From assembly GCA_947165435.1 (NCBI GenBank), contig CAMVAI010000027.1:1-38545 (forward strand): 38,545 nt of DNA, given 5' to 3'. The stretch is from an uncultured Prevotella sp. Its GTDB lineage: Bacteria > Bacteroidota > Bacteroidia > Bacteroidales > Bacteroidaceae. Within the stretch, counting starts at the first letter, position 1. Every line of letters starts with the position of its first letter. Both the position numbers and the translations under genes were made by a program. Below are positions 1-9,500 of the stretch, piece after piece. Below the pieces are notes generated by a model that saw only the letters and a list, made by a program, of their open reading frames with translations, was not told the origin of the DNA and made no database searches.

Positions 1-152
1 CGCTTGGCAGCGATGGCCAGTCCGCGCTCGCGGAGCAGTTCCTTGGCCTTGTCGAAGTCGCCCTCGGCCTCGGTCAGTGCCTTCTTCACGTCTGCCAGAC
101 CGGCACCGGTCATGGCGCGAAGCTTTTTGATATCGTCTATTGAAATAGCCAT
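1..152 (-). CDS. tsf: Elongation factor Ts, N-terminal part only (cut by window edge)
   Basis: EF-Ts is the nucleotide exchange factor that recycles EF-Tu from its GDP form during translation. Only about the first 50 residues are present. They begin [18 protein letters not shown] and continue with [16 protein letters not shown], the conserved N-terminal UBA-like helices of EF-Ts. The ATG is the complement of 150-152. The gene lies downstream of rpsB on the same strand, the usual order in Bacteroidota and most bacteria. The roughly 150-base rpsB-tsf gap is filled by a GC-rich inverted repeat. Identification is firm; the rest of the gene is outside the window. Confidence 0.95.
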   Translation of the reverse strand, partial: MAISIDDIKKLRAMTGAGLADVKKALTEAEGDFDKAKELLRERGLAIAAK

Positions 153-158
153 AATTTT

Positions 159-297
159 AGCCCCCAAAGTTAGGGGGGATGGGGGTCTGAACAAGCGGAA
201 ACCAGACCTTATAAATGTGATTGTTATGTTTGATGTTGAGTTAGGGAGATTGGCGGTCTGCGCTTGTTCAGACCCCATCCCCCTAACTTAGGGGGCT
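159..297. repeat. GC-rich inverted repeat between rpsB and tsf
   Basis: Two arms of about 38 bases face each other, at 159-197 and 261-297. They differ by one substitution and two single-base length changes. Each arm contains a smaller GC palindrome (CCCCC, a short A/T centre, GGGGG). In the rpsB-tsf transcript they could form a long stem with a loop of about 63 bases. The tail is not U-rich, so this is not a classical terminator. It resembles a dispersed REP-like or MITE-like insertion. Confidence 0.7.
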
Positions 298-301
298 TGG
301 A

Positions 302-1159
302 TTACTCTGCGACCTCTTCAGCAGCGGGAGCCTCAGCAGCGGGAGCCTCAACACTCTCGGCAGCGGGAGCCTCAGCCTCCTTGCGGGGCTTGCGGGCCTG
401 ACGCTTGGGCTTGGCCTCGTCGGCATCGGCCTCGGCCTGAGCCTCGGCAGCTTTCTCGTCGGCCTTCTCTACCTTGCGCTCCTCGATACCCTCGTTGATG
501 GCGGCGCAGCAGGCACCCAGAATCACCTCGACAGAGTCCTTGGCGTCGTCGTTGGCGGGAATCACGAAGTCGATGTTCTTCGGGTCGCTGTTGGTGTCAA
601 CGATACCGAACACGGGGATGCCCAGACGGTTAGCCTCGCGGACGGCAATCTGCTCCTTCAGCACATCTACCACGAACAGGGCAGAGGGCAGACGGTTCAG
701 ATCGACGATGGAACCGAGGTTCTTCTCCAGCTTGGCGCGCTGACGGGTAATCTGCAGCAGCTCGCGCTTCGACAGGTTGGCATAGGTGCCGTCCTGCATC
801 AGCTTGTCGATGTTCGCCATTTTCTTTACGGCCTTGCGGATGGTCGGGAAGTTGGTCAGCATGCCGCCCGGCCAGCGCTCTGTGACGTAAGGCATACCCA
901 CGCTCTGAGCTTTCTCGGCGATGATTTCCTTAGTCTGTTTTTTAGTAGCGACGAACAGTATCTTCTTGCCGCTCTTGGCAATCTGTTTCAATGCGTCTGC
1001 AGCCTCGTCAATCTTGGCTACGGTCTTGTGGAGGTCGATGATATGGATGCCGTTACGCTCGGTGTAGATGTACTGAGCCATAGCGGGGTTCCACTTGCGC
1101 TTCAGGTGGCCGAAGTGGCAGCCGGCCTGCAGCAGTTGGTCAAAATTTGTTCTTGCCAT
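302..1159 (-). CDS. rpsB: 30S ribosomal protein S2
   Basis: S2 (uS2) binds the small-subunit head-body junction and is needed for S1 attachment. The 285-residue product has the S2 core, opening MARTNFDQLLQAGCHFGHLK and containing RWNPAMAQYIYTERNGIHII and FVIPANDDAKDSV in order. The core ends near residue 230. A tail of about 55 residues follows, first Lys/Arg-rich and then Ala/Glu/Pro-rich (repeats of EAPAAE), encoded by imperfect 15-base repeats near 310-375. The tail makes the protein longer than the roughly 240 residues of the E. coli protein. The gene is followed by tsf and preceded by rpsI and rplM on the same strand. Confidence 0.97.
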   Translation of the reverse strand: MARTNFDQLLQAGCHFGHLKRKWNPAMAQYIYTERNGIHIIDLHKTVAKIDEAADALKQIAKSGKKILFVATKKQTKEIIAEKAQSVGMPYVTERWPGGMLTNFPTIRKAVKKMANIDKLMQDGTYANLSKRELLQITRQRAKLEKNLGSIVDLNRLPSALFVVDVLKEQIAVREANRLGIPVFGIVDTNSDPKNIDFVIPANDDAKDSVEVILGACCAAINEGIEERKVEKADEKAAEAQAEADADEAKPKRQARKPRKEAEAPAAESVEAPAAEAPAAEEVAE

Positions 1160-1225
1160 TGTTTTGCTTTCTTTTTTTAAGTTGTTTACTTTCTTTTTTA
1201 ATTCTTCTTAGAATCAACCCATGAG

Positions 1226-1395
1226 TAGTTGATAGCTGATAGTGAAGAGTGGAGAGCTCTGATTACCTCATCCAAACACACTTCGAACCATAAATCCCAT
1301 TGGTTTAGATACTAAACTGTGTTCAGTAATATTCTGTGTCGATACTGGATGGTAGAAAGTCATCATAACTATCCACTCTCCACTATCAACCAACC
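1226..1395. repeat. Two facing 7-bp repeat arrays in the rpsI-rpsB gap
   Basis: Heptads of the TAGTGGA type run from 1226 to 1260, and their reverse complement (ACTATCC, ACTCTCC, ACTATCA) from 1368 to 1395. Together they form a loose inverted repeat with an unassigned spacer of about 107 bases. No TAnnTTTG box on the minus strand was seen here, so rpsB is probably read through from rplM-rpsI. Similar period-7 arrays occur at three other gene boundaries of the window. Confidence 0.6.
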
Positions 1396-1403
1396 ACAGA
1401 ACA

Positions 1404-1790
1404 TTAACGCTTACTGAACTGGAAGCGGCGACGAGCCTTCGGCTGTCCGGGCTTCTTACGCTCCACCTCACGAGAGTCGCGGGTCAGGAAGCCGTGGTCC
1501 TTCAGGTTCTTCTTGTCCTCGGCGTTCACCTTCACGAGCGCACGGGCGATGGCCAGACGCAGGGCCTGGCTCTGACCGGTGTAGCCACCACCGTCGAGGT
1601 TGGCCTTGATGTCATATTTCTCGGCCACCTCCAACAGCTCCAGGGGCTGCTTCACCACATACTGCAGAATGGCTGAGGGGAAGTAAACTTCCAAGTCTCT
1701 CTTGTTGATCGTAATCTTGCCAGTACCCTCTGACAGATAAACGCGAGCTACCGAGCTCTTGCGACGACCTATTGCGTTGATGTATTCCAT
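1404..1790 (-). CDS. rpsI: 30S ribosomal protein S9
   Basis: S9 (uS9) sits in the head of the small subunit, and its C-terminal tail reaches the P-site tRNA. The 128-residue product is full length for the family. It opens MEYINAIGRRKSSVARVYL, has the glycine-rich LDGGGYTGQSQALRLAIARAL segment in the middle, and ends in the basic tail KARRRFQFSKR whose last Lys-Arg contacts tRNA. It lies 41 bases downstream of rplM, the conserved L13-S9 gene pair, and is almost certainly co-transcribed with it. Confidence 0.97.
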   Translation of the reverse strand: MEYINAIGRRKSSVARVYLSEGTGKITINKRDLEVYFPSAILQYVVKQPLELLEVAEKYDIKANLDGGGYTGQSQALRLAIARALVKVNAEDKKNLKDHGFLTRDSREVERKKPGQPKARRRFQFSKR

Positions 1791-1831
1791 CTTGATTATT
1801 TGCTGTTTAATGATTTACAATTTACCTTTTA

Positions 1832-2299
1832 TCACTTGTAGAGGTTGATGTCGATAGCCTTGGGCTTCTGGGCCTCGTGGGGGTGCTCTGTTCCCTCATA
1901 GACATAGAGGTTGTTCAGCAGGGCGCGGCCGAGGGGACCCTTGGGCAGCATGCCCTTGACGGCGTGCTTCAGGATGCGCTCCACACCAAAGGGCTTCTTG
2001 CGCAGCTCGGCAGGCGTGTTGAAACGCTGGCCACCGGGATAGCCCGTGTAGCGCGTGTAAACCTTGTCGGTCTCTTTCTTACCAGTGAATACCACCTTCT
2101 GGGCGTTGATGATGATGACGTTGTCGCCACAGTCCTGGTTGGGAGTGAAGGTGGGCTTGTACTTTCCGCGAATAATCTTAGCCACTTTCGAGGCGAGGCG
2201 GCCTACCACCTGGTCGGTAGCGTCGATAACCACCCATTCCTTCTGCTCGCGAGCAGCTTCCTTGCTGACGGAAACGGTCTTGTAACTTAAAGTGTTCAT
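1832..2299 (-). CDS. rplM: 50S ribosomal protein L13
   Basis: L13 (uL13) is an early-assembly protein of the large subunit. The 155-residue product has the family hallmarks: WVVIDATDQVVGRLASKVAK near the N-terminus, then NQDCGDNVIIINA, YTRYTGYPGG and AVKGMLPKGPLGR. It is the first gene of the minus-strand translation cluster, followed by rpsI, rpsB and tsf. A TACCTTTG promoter box lies about 200 bases upstream, leaving a long 5' leader that may carry control signals. Confidence 0.97.
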   Translation of the reverse strand: MNTLSYKTVSVSKEAAREQKEWVVIDATDQVVGRLASKVAKIIRGKYKPTFTPNQDCGDNVIIINAQKVVFTGKKETDKVYTRYTGYPGGQRFNTPAELRKKPFGVERILKHAVKGMLPKGPLGRALLNNLYVYEGTEHPHEAQKPKAIDINLYK

Positions 2300-2509
2300 T
2301 TCTTCTTGTTAATTTTACTACTAAAAAACATTGTTTATTTTCTCTATTATGCACATACAGCCCACGGCAAAGGTCTAACTCTCTGCTGCAGTCTAACGTC
2401 TGTGCTGAACCATGATTCACAAACCGCAATGCCCGGCCAAAGACACCACTATTTACACACGGCTCACGGGGATTCTAAGTCTCTCCCCAATAATCGGACT
2501 GCAAAGGTA
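2300..2509 (-). promoter_or_regulatory. Promoter and long 5' leader of the rplM operon
   Basis: A minus-strand TACCTTTG (complement of 2502-2509) matches the Bacteroidota -7 box TAnnTTTG. No TTTG is at the expected -33 distance. Transcription from here would give a leader of about 195 bases before the rplM ATG. The leader can form a GGGGA/UCCCC hairpin close to its 5' end and a GCACA/UGUGC long-range pair nearer the gene. Autogenous control by a ribosomal protein is plausible but not shown. Confidence 0.5.
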
Positions 2510-2591
2510 CGGCTTTTCCTTGGAACGCGTGCATAACGAAACGGCAGAAACCGAAGATTTACGTTTATTTAACGTTTTGCACGGCTTTTTC

Positions 2592-2623
2592 TTTGGCGCT
2601 TTGCTATGTTTTCACTAATTTTG
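2592..2623 (+). promoter_or_regulatory. Promoter of the heparinase-like gene
   Basis: TTTG at 2592-2595, a 20-base spacer and TAATTTTG at 2616-2623 match the Bacteroidota housekeeping promoter exactly. The predicted start is near 2630, giving a leader of about 48 bases. The remaining sequence between 2510 and 2677 shows no gene. Confidence 0.75.
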
Positions 2624-2677
2624 CATCCACAAAACGAACTACAGTAACAGACCATTTGAAGAATAAAACCATTCTTG

Positions 2678-4546
2678 ATGACGAAGACGATATACCGCTT
2701 TCTGCTGACCGTGGTGGTGGGGTGTATGGCCGCCGTAGCCCACGCCCGCCCGGTGCTGCCCCCTCGGTGGGGCGACAACTATTGGCGCGACTCCCTGCCG
2801 GAGACGATGCGCAGGAGCTACGTGGAATATGCCGAACAGTATGCCGCCCGGGGGTGGAGCAGCTTGCCCGCCACGGTGTTTGCCGAATACAAGAAAACGG
2901 GCAACCGCGTCAACTACGAACAGCAGCTGTTCGGCAAGCGTCGCCAGCTGGCCGCCCTGGTGATGGGCGAGATAGCCGAGGGGCAGCGCCGCTTCCTGCC
3001 CGCCATCATCGACGGCCTGCAGAGCATGATGGAAGAGACCTGGTGGGGGCTGCCCGCCCACTACAAGACCGAGCTGCCGCGCAGCGAAGACCAGACGGTA
3101 GATCTGTTCAATGCCGAGACGGCGGCGCTCGTGGCCTACACCCGCTATGTGCTGGCCGACGAGCTGGACCGCTTCTCGCCGCTGCTCACCAAGCGCATCG
3201 ACCAGGAGGTGAGCCGACGCATACTGGCCCCGGCGGTGAAACACAAATACTGGTGGAAGACCGCCGGCATGAACTGGAATCCCTGGATATGCAGCAACTG
3301 GCTGGCGTGCATCCTGTTCTGCGAGCACGACGAGGCGCGCCGCAACGACGGACTCAGCCAGATAGTGAAAGCCTGCGAAGCGTTCATGGATGCCTACCCG
3401 GCCGACGGCGGCTGCGACGAAGGCCCACACTACTGGGACCGTGCCGCCGCCTCGCTCTTCGAGACGCTCTACCTGCTGCAGGCCACCCCGCATGCCGGCT
3501 TCATGGCCACCCACATGGAGAAGCTCAAGGCCATGGAGGCCTATATATATAAGATGTATATAGGCAACGGCTATGCCGTCAACTTTGCCGACGCCCACGG
3601 CAACAAAGCCATGCTGAACATCAACATTGCCTATCCCTTCGGACTCGTGACCGGCGACCAGACCATGCAGGCCTACGCCGCCTACGTGGCACGGCAGAGC
3701 GACTTCATACACCACCCGGCACAGCTTTACGACAAGAGCGGCAACTGGCCGTCGCTGTCCCGCGAGCTGCTGCTGCTCAGCCATGTGCAGCCGCTGCTGC
3801 GCCAACAGCCCCGCGAGCCCCACATGACCGATGTATGGCTGCCCGACCTGCAGGTGATGACGGCTCGCGAGCCCTTCGTGGCCGTCAAGGGAGGGCACAA
3901 CGGCGAGAACCATAACCACAACGACGTGGGCTCCTTTATCGTCTATGCCGACGGTGAGCCGCTGCTCATCGACCCCGGCGTGGGTGAATACACGGCTAAG
4001 ACCTTCTCGAAGCAGCGCTACGAGATATGGACCATGCAGTCAGACTACCACAACCTGCCACGCATCAACGGCTACTCGCAGCACGACGGCAAGCAGTATG
4101 CCGCCCGTGTGGTACAGCACCGGCCGGGCCAACTGACGCTCGACATCAGCGGTGCCTACCCGAAGGACGCCGGTGTAGAGCAGTGGCTGCGCACGGTACG
4201 TGTCAGGGGCGGGAGCAAGGCACGTGCCAAGGACGGAAGCACGGAACGTGCCAAGGCCGAGGGGACGGTGACGGTGACCGAATCGTACCGCCTGGCTTCC
4301 TGGCAGTCTCCCACGCAGCTGATGTTCGTCACGCCGGTCAAGGCCACCGTCACGACAGCGGGCCGCATCGAGATAGGCCGCCACCACATCGACTATGACA
4401 GCCGACAGATGGACGCCACCGTCGAAGACATCAGCCACCGCCTCGACCCTGTGCTGCAGCAGCTGTGGGGCAGCCACCTCTACCGCATCGTTCTGACCGT
4501 CAAGGGCAACTCATTGAAAGGAACACTTAAATACACGATAGAATGA
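2678..4546 (+). CDS. Secreted heparinase II/III-family protein
   Basis: Proteins of this family are polysaccharide lyases of uronic-acid-containing glycans, with an alpha/alpha barrel followed by a beta-sandwich. The 622-residue product starts with a signal peptide (MTKTIYRFLLTVVVGCMAAV, cleavage probably after AHA). A helical region follows with WWGLPAHYKTELPRSEDQ, MNWNPWICSNWLACI and DGGCDEGPHYWDRA. The heparinase II/III signature GENHNHNDVGSFIVYADG, with its His and Asp residues, is near residue 412, followed by DPGVGEYT. Near residue 515 is a short charged insert from a 24-base repeat (4222-4256), GSKARAKDGSTERAKAEG. A TTG three bases upstream is a possible start, but ATG at 2678 is preferred. 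The stop overlaps the next ATG as ATGA. The exact substrate cannot be told. Confidence 0.85.
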   Translation: MTKTIYRFLLTVVVGCMAAVAHARPVLPPRWGDNYWRDSLPETMRRSYVEYAEQYAARGWSSLPATVFAEYKKTGNRVNYEQQLFGKRRQLAALVMGEIAEGQRRFLPAIIDGLQSMMEETWWGLPAHYKTELPRSEDQTVDLFNAETAALVAYTRYVLADELDRFSPLLTKRIDQEVSRRILAPAVKHKYWWKTAGMNWNPWICSNWLACILFCEHDEARRNDGLSQIVKACEAFMDAYPADGGCDEGPHYWDRAAASLFETLYLLQATPHAGFMATHMEKLKAMEAYIYKMYIGNGYAVNFADAHGNKAMLNINIAYPFGLVTGDQTMQAYAAYVARQSDFIHHPAQLYDKSGNWPSLSRELLLLSHVQPLLRQQPREPHMTDVWLPDLQVMTAREPFVAVKGGHNGENHNHNDVGSFIVYADGEPLLIDPGVGEYTAKTFSKQRYEIWTMQSDYHNLPRINGYSQHDGKQYAARVVQHRPGQLTLDISGAYPKDAGVEQWLRTVRVRGGSKARAKDGSTERAKAEGTVTVTESYRLASWQSPTQLMFVTPVKATVTTAGRIEIGRHHIDYDSRQMDATVEDISHRLDPVLQQLWGSHLYRIVLTVKGNSLKGTLKYTIE

Positions 4547-4620
4547 TACACCGAATTATCAAATACACCAACAGAATGACACACCGAGTCTCCAAATACA
4601 CCAACAGAATGACACACCGA
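4529..4620 (+). repeat. 32/33-bp tandem repeat that triplicates a start codon
   Basis: Three copies of a unit built around AAATACACCAACAGAATG lie at 4529-4554 (degenerate), 4561-4587 and 4594-4620. The in-frame ATGs are at 4543, 4576 and 4609. The repeats span the stop of the heparinase-like gene and the N-terminus of the DUF4861 gene. Confidence 0.85.
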
Positions 4621-5787
4621 CTCTTCATCACCACGTGGCTGCTGTGCAGTCTGCAAATGCTGCAGGCTGCCGACGTAACCATCACCGTAAGCAACACTAC
4701 CGACCGACAACGGCAGGAGGTGGTGACTATCGACCTACAGACCGTCCGCCAACGACTGGCCATCGGCAAGGACGACGCGTTCGTCGTTCGCAACGCCTTC
4801 GGACAGGAGGTTGACTACCAGTGTACCTACGACAGCCTGCTGCTCATCGACGTTGCGGTAAAGCCCGAAGACAAGGCCGTGTTCCGCATCAGCAAGGGCA
4901 CGCCCCGCCAGCCGCGCAGCTATGTGCAGGGGGCCGTCTATCCGTTGCGCAAAGACGACCTGGCATGGGAGAACGACCGTGCCGCCTACCGTGTCTATGG
5001 TCCGGCCCTGCAACACAGCGGCGAACGGTCGTTCGGCACCGACGTATGGGTGAAGAACACCCCCGACCTGGTGGTGGCCGAGCGCTACCGCATCGACCAC
5101 GAAGGCAACCAGCAGGAAGACTCGCTGCGCAAGGCCGGCAAGAAAGACGAGGCGCGACGTATAGACCTGCTCACGTCGTTCCACCTGGACCACGGCAACG
5201 GCATGGATGCTTACGGCGTAGGCCCCACGTTGGGCTGCGGCGCCCCGGCACTGATGAAGGACGGCCTGCTCGTGTTCCCCTACTGCTACCAGACCTGTCG
5301 CATACTGGACAACGGACCGCTGCGCTTCACCGCCGAGCTGGACTACGGTGCGAACGCCGACGGACAGACGGAGCACCGGCGCATCGTGCTCGACAAGGGG
5401 TCGCACTTCAGTCGCATCACGGTATGGTACGACAGCATCGCACGGCCCGTCAGCTTTGCCACCGGCGTGGTGCTCCACGACCACCGGCTGCCGCTCTTGG
5501 GCAGCGACTACGTGGCATACACCGACCCCACCGACAACCCCACGCGCCATCACTCGCAAATCTATGTGGGTGTGCTCTTCCCCGACGGTGCAAACCGTAC
5601 CGCCGTCCTTGAGGGCAGCCACAGCCATGCGGTGGGCATCATCGACAACTACAGCGGACAGCCCCTCACCTACTATGCCGGGGCGGCATGGAGCAGCTAC
5701 GACGTACCCAACGAGGCTCACTGGCTGCTCTGTATCGACGACCTCCGCAACCAGCTCCGCAACCCCTTGGCGGTCGATATACGTTAG
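4543..5787 (+). CDS. Secreted DUF4861-family protein
   Basis: I recognise the DUF4861 family, found in glycan-utilisation loci of Bacteroidota and of no settled function. Its segments here include VTITVSNTTDRQRQEVVTID, the WENDRAAYRVYGPALQ stretch and FHLDHGNGMDAYGVGPTLGC. Three in-frame ATGs (4543, 4576, 4609) arise from a 33-bp tandem repeat. The first overlaps the upstream stop as ATGA and would couple translation. The third gives the cleanest signal peptide (MTHRLFITTWLLCSLQMLQA, cleaved before ADV). The product is 414 or 392 residues depending on the start. Coupling to a heparinase II/III-like protein suggests both act on the same glycan; that is inference. No SusC/SusD genes are adjacent. 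Confidence 0.8.
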   Translation: MIHRIIKYTNRMTHRVSKYTNRMTHRLFITTWLLCSLQMLQAADVTITVSNTTDRQRQEVVTIDLQTVRQRLAIGKDDAFVVRNAFGQEVDYQCTYDSLLLIDVAVKPEDKAVFRISKGTPRQPRSYVQGAVYPLRKDDLAWENDRAAYRVYGPALQHSGERSFGTDVWVKNTPDLVVAERYRIDHEGNQQEDSLRKAGKKDEARRIDLLTSFHLDHGNGMDAYGVGPTLGCGAPALMKDGLLVFPYCYQTCRILDNGPLRFTAELDYGANADGQTEHRRIVLDKGSHFSRITVWYDSIARPVSFATGVVLHDHRLPLLGSDYVAYTDPTDNPTRHHSQIYVGVLFPDGANRTAVLEGSHSHAVGIIDNYSGQPLTYYAGAAWSSYDVPNEAHWLLCIDDLRNQLRNPLAVDIR

Positions 5788-5865
5788 TGAAATCCGCGTA
5801 ATCCGTGGTTGAAAGAAAAAGGTGGAAAGCTCAGTTAGTGAAATCCGTGTAATCCGTGGTTGAAA
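5783..5865. repeat. Direct repeat of a 32-bp intergenic sequence
   Basis: GTTAGTGAAATCCG, a variable base pair of positions, then TAATCCGTGGTTGAAA occurs at 5783-5814 and 5834-5865, 51 bases apart and differing at one base. The first copy contains the stop codon of the DUF4861 gene. Sequences of the form AATCCGTGTAATCCGTGG are common between genes in Bacteroidota. The two flanking genes converge here, and no clear terminator hairpin is seen. Confidence 0.7.
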
Positions 5866-5886
5866 AAAATTCGTGATATAAAAGTT

Positions 5887-6498
5887 CTAATCGAAAATCT
5901 TGAAGGCGTACCCCTCTGCCATGAGCCACTCGATGGCCAGTGGCAGGGCGGTACGCAGCTTCTCTATGCTTTTCAGCGAGTCGTGGAAGGTGATGATGCT
6001 GCCCGGCCTGGCGTACCGCTTCACGTTGTTCAGCACGTCGTCGGCAGTCATCCATTTGGAGTAGTCACGGGTGACGAGGTCCCACATCACAATCTTGAAC
6101 TTACGGCTGAGCCACGCATACTGGTCGTGGCGCATCCATCCGTGGGGCGGTCGCACCAGATTGGTGTGCAGGTAGGCGTTGGCCTTCTCCACGTTGTAGC
6201 TGTACTCACGCACGGTGTGGCGCAGACCGCCCAAGTGGTTGTGGGTATGGTTGCCGATGCGGTGCCCCTCGGCTACCACGCGCTGGTGCAGCTCGGGGTA
6301 CTTCCGTGCATTGTCGCCCACCATGAAGAACGTCGCCTTAATGCCGTACTGCTTCAGCAAGTCCAGGATATAGGGCGTCGCCTCGGGTATAGGCCCGTCG
6401 TCGAACGTCAGATATACTGCCCGTTCTCGCGGGTCCATACGCCAGAGTGCCTTCGGGTAGAGCCAGCGTAACCAGTGGGATGGTTGCTCTATGAACAC
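5887..6498 (-). CDS. Polysaccharide deacetylase family protein (NodB fold)
   Basis: NodB-fold enzymes remove N- or O-acetyl groups from sugars in peptidoglycan, chitin oligomers or surface glycans using a bound metal. The 203-residue product is little more than the catalytic domain. Motif 1 TFDDGP is at residues 31-36, motif 2 GNHTHNH with the two metal-binding His at 82-88, motif 3 RPPHG at 116-120 (usually RPPYG), and the later SIITFHDS supplies the catalytic His. No signal peptide is evident; the first 20 residues are aromatic-rich and may bind the membrane. It follows the DUF2723 gene by 40 bases on the same strand and is probably its operon partner, which hints at envelope glycan modification. 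Confidence 0.88.
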   Translation of the reverse strand: MFIEQPSHWLRWLYPKALWRMDPRERAVYLTFDDGPIPEATPYILDLLKQYGIKATFFMVGDNARKYPELHQRVVAEGHRIGNHTHNHLGGLRHTVREYSYNVEKANAYLHTNLVRPPHGWMRHDQYAWLSRKFKIVMWDLVTRDYSKWMTADDVLNNVKRYARPGSIITFHDSLKSIEKLRTALPLAIEWLMAEGYAFKIFD

Positions 6499-6538
6499 TA
6501 CTTAATACTCGTAAATGGTCTGTCTGTGCTGACACTAC

Positions 6539-9500
6539 TTATTCTTCGTACAGCTGTCCGCCCTTCTGCTGATAGATGTCGGCCAGGGTGGTCAGTTCGG
6601 GCAGATGCTTCTCGTACCATTTCCGGTCGATGCTCTCAGCCACCGATGCCACCTGCTGCAGCACGTAGAAGTGCATGAGCACGTCGTTCTCTGCCGACTC
6701 GAAGCGCATGCCTTCCAGCGAGCAGTACCACCGCATGTACTGGATGGAGTTGAGCCATAGCTTGCCGATGATGTCCATCGCCTCCTGCTTCTGTCCCAGC
6801 ATGCCCCATACGCGGGCCATGTCGAGCGAGCCCGACGAGTAGTTGTGCGGCACGTTGTACGCCGGAATCACCTTCGCCGTGTACCTCAGCACCTCGGCGG
6901 CCTTCTTGTCCTTGCCTTCGTTCATCAGCTCCATAGCCAGCTTGGCCATGGTGCGGCGGTGCGTATAGCACATGCGCATGACGGTCTCGTCCAGGTAGAT
7001 GCCCTTCTTGTCGATGCCGCCGAACTTGAAGCGGTGCATCACGTTGTCGTAGGTCTTCTCCGTGTCGAAGTTCTTCATGCCGGGCACGGGTCTGCCTCCG
7101 ATGCTGGTGGTGAACGGTGTGATGCGGTAGGCCAGCCCCTCGGTGATGGTGTTGTCGCCCAGGTTGATGTAGTTGTCCTCGCCCACGCTGACGGCCACGT
7201 AGATAGGCCGTGTCCAGTTACACTCGGCCAGCATTTCCAGTATCATCAGGTCGCCCTTATAGAGCGCGCTCTTTCCCTTGAGCGAGATGACCATGCGGTC
7301 GGGTATCGAGTCGCCGGCGATGAGCATGCCGCTGCGGCGCACGGCATCCTTGTCGATGGTCATATATACGGTGTCGGTGGGAATGACGTGCAGGTCGCTG
7401 TTCGTCGAGCGCACCCAGTGCTTCAGCACGTTCTTCAGCTCGAACGGGTCGTCGCCGAACTGCCGCCGGGCCTCGTCGGGGTGCTCTTGGTAATACTCCC
7501 TCACCATGGCTTCCATCTCCGGCTCGATGCGCACGTACTCGTTGGTGCCGGCACAGTATTCTATGCGCTCCCACGTGATGGGCACCGACGGCGAGTCGTA
7601 GGCCGGGCGGCGCATCTGGTCAATGTACCAGTCGGTCTGCAGGTACGACAGGTTGCACACGCGGGCATCCGTCCTGACGCCCTCTACGTCCTGGTTGTAC
7701 CAGAGCGGGAAGGTGTCGTTGTCGCCGTTGGTATAGATGATGGGGTTGCCCTCCTGCTGCAGCGACATCAGGTAGTTCTGGCCGAAGTCGCGGCACGTGT
7801 AGCGGCCCGAGCGGTCGTGGTCGTCCCATGTCTGCGAGGCCATCTGCACGGGCACCAGCAGTCCCAGGACGCTGATGCCGCACGCCACGGCGGCCGCCAT
7901 CTTTTCGCTCTTCACCTTCAGCTTTTCCCTCAGCATCTCGATGATGGCTGCCACGCCCATGCCGCACCAGATGGCGAAGGCATAGAACGAGCCGGCGTAG
8001 GCATAGTCGCGCTCGCGGGGCTGCATGGGAGTCTGGTTCAGATAGATGACGATGGCCAGTCCGGTCATGAAGAACAGGAAGAACACCACCCAGAACTGCC
8101 GTATGCCCGTCTGGTCTTTCGCATTGTTATGGTGCTTGGCCAGCGACTGCCAGAAGAGTCCGATGAGTCCGAGAATCAGCGGCAGCATGTAGAACACGTT
8201 GTGCCCCTTGTTCTCCTTCAGGTCGTCGGGCAGCTGCGACTGGTCGCCCAGCCTCCAGTTGTCGAGCCAGTCGAAGCCGCTGAGCCAGTTGCCGTGCTCC
8301 AGCTCGCCGTTGCCCTGCAGGTCGTTCTGCCGCCCGGCAAAGTTCCACATGAAGTACCGCCAGTACATGAAGTTGCACTGGTAGCTGATGAAGAAACGCA
8401 GATTCTCCAGCTGCGACGGCATCTTCACGGTCACCATCTCGCCGCAGCGGTCGAAGGTCTCCTCCCGGCCGCTGATGTCGCCCATCCAGCTCTCGTAGGC
8501 GGCGCGGTGGGCCGAGCTGTACATGCGGGGGAAGAGCATGTTCTGCGCATACTTATATTCATCCTTCGTGCGCACCACGAAGTATTCGTCTTTCTCATCG
8601 GGCGACGCCTTCTCCTTGCGCTGCCACACGGGGTCGCCCTCGGTCATGACGGGCTTGCAGTATTCGCCGTCCTTCTCCAGGGCCACCTGCGACGTGTATG
8701 CCGGTCCGTAGAACAGCGGGCGCTGTCCGTACTGCTCGCGGCCCAGGTATTCGCCCAGCGTAAAGATGTCTTCGGGCGAGTTCTGGTCCATGGGCGGGTT
8801 AGCCGCCGAGCGTATCACGATCAAGGCGTATGTCGAATAGCCAATCATCAGCATCAGCATGCACAGCAGCGACGTGTTCTTGATGCGGGCGGTCACCAGC
8901 GGCATCCTGACCGTCTTGCCGTCGTCGCGCCGCGTGGTCTTCTTATACTGCAGCACAAACCACAGCACGGCCAGCACCACTATGCCGATGGCCACCGACA
9001 TCCATCCGTGGCCGTAGAACGGGATGCCTAGCATGGCCACGGCCAGCAGGAAGGCAATGTTCTGCCGACGGTCGTCGCCGTTGCTGTAGGTCTCGTAGAT
9101 GGCCCAGATGATGATGCCTATGAGCAGGACGATATACACAATCTCGCCCGTGTTGAACGGACATCCCAGCACGTTGACGAACAACAGCTCGAACCATCCG
9201 CCCACCTGCACGATGCCGGGCACGACGCCATAGAGCACGGCAGCCAGAATGACCACCGATATGAACAGGGCCACGAGGCTGCCCTTCAGGTCGCGCTTCG
9301 GGTCGTCGATGGGGAACTTGCGGTAGTAATACACCAGCACGATGGCCGGCAGACACAACAGGTTCAGCAGGTGTACGCCGATGCTCAGTCCCGTCATATA
9401 CATGATGAGCACCAGCCAGCGGTCGGCATGCGGCTGGTCGGCCTGGTCTTCCCATTTCAGTATGAGCCAGAACACCACGGCGGTGAAGGCCGACGAGTAG

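Noticed and set aside
2639..3919. Long minus-strand frame opposite the heparinase-like gene
   Set aside because: It is a GC-driven shadow with no domain, no promoter and low-complexity composition; the plus-strand protein has clear family motifs.
6845..9031. 728-codon plus-strand frame opposite the DUF2723 gene
   Set aside because: His/Val/Leu-rich antisense shadow of a strongly biased gene; no recognisable motif.
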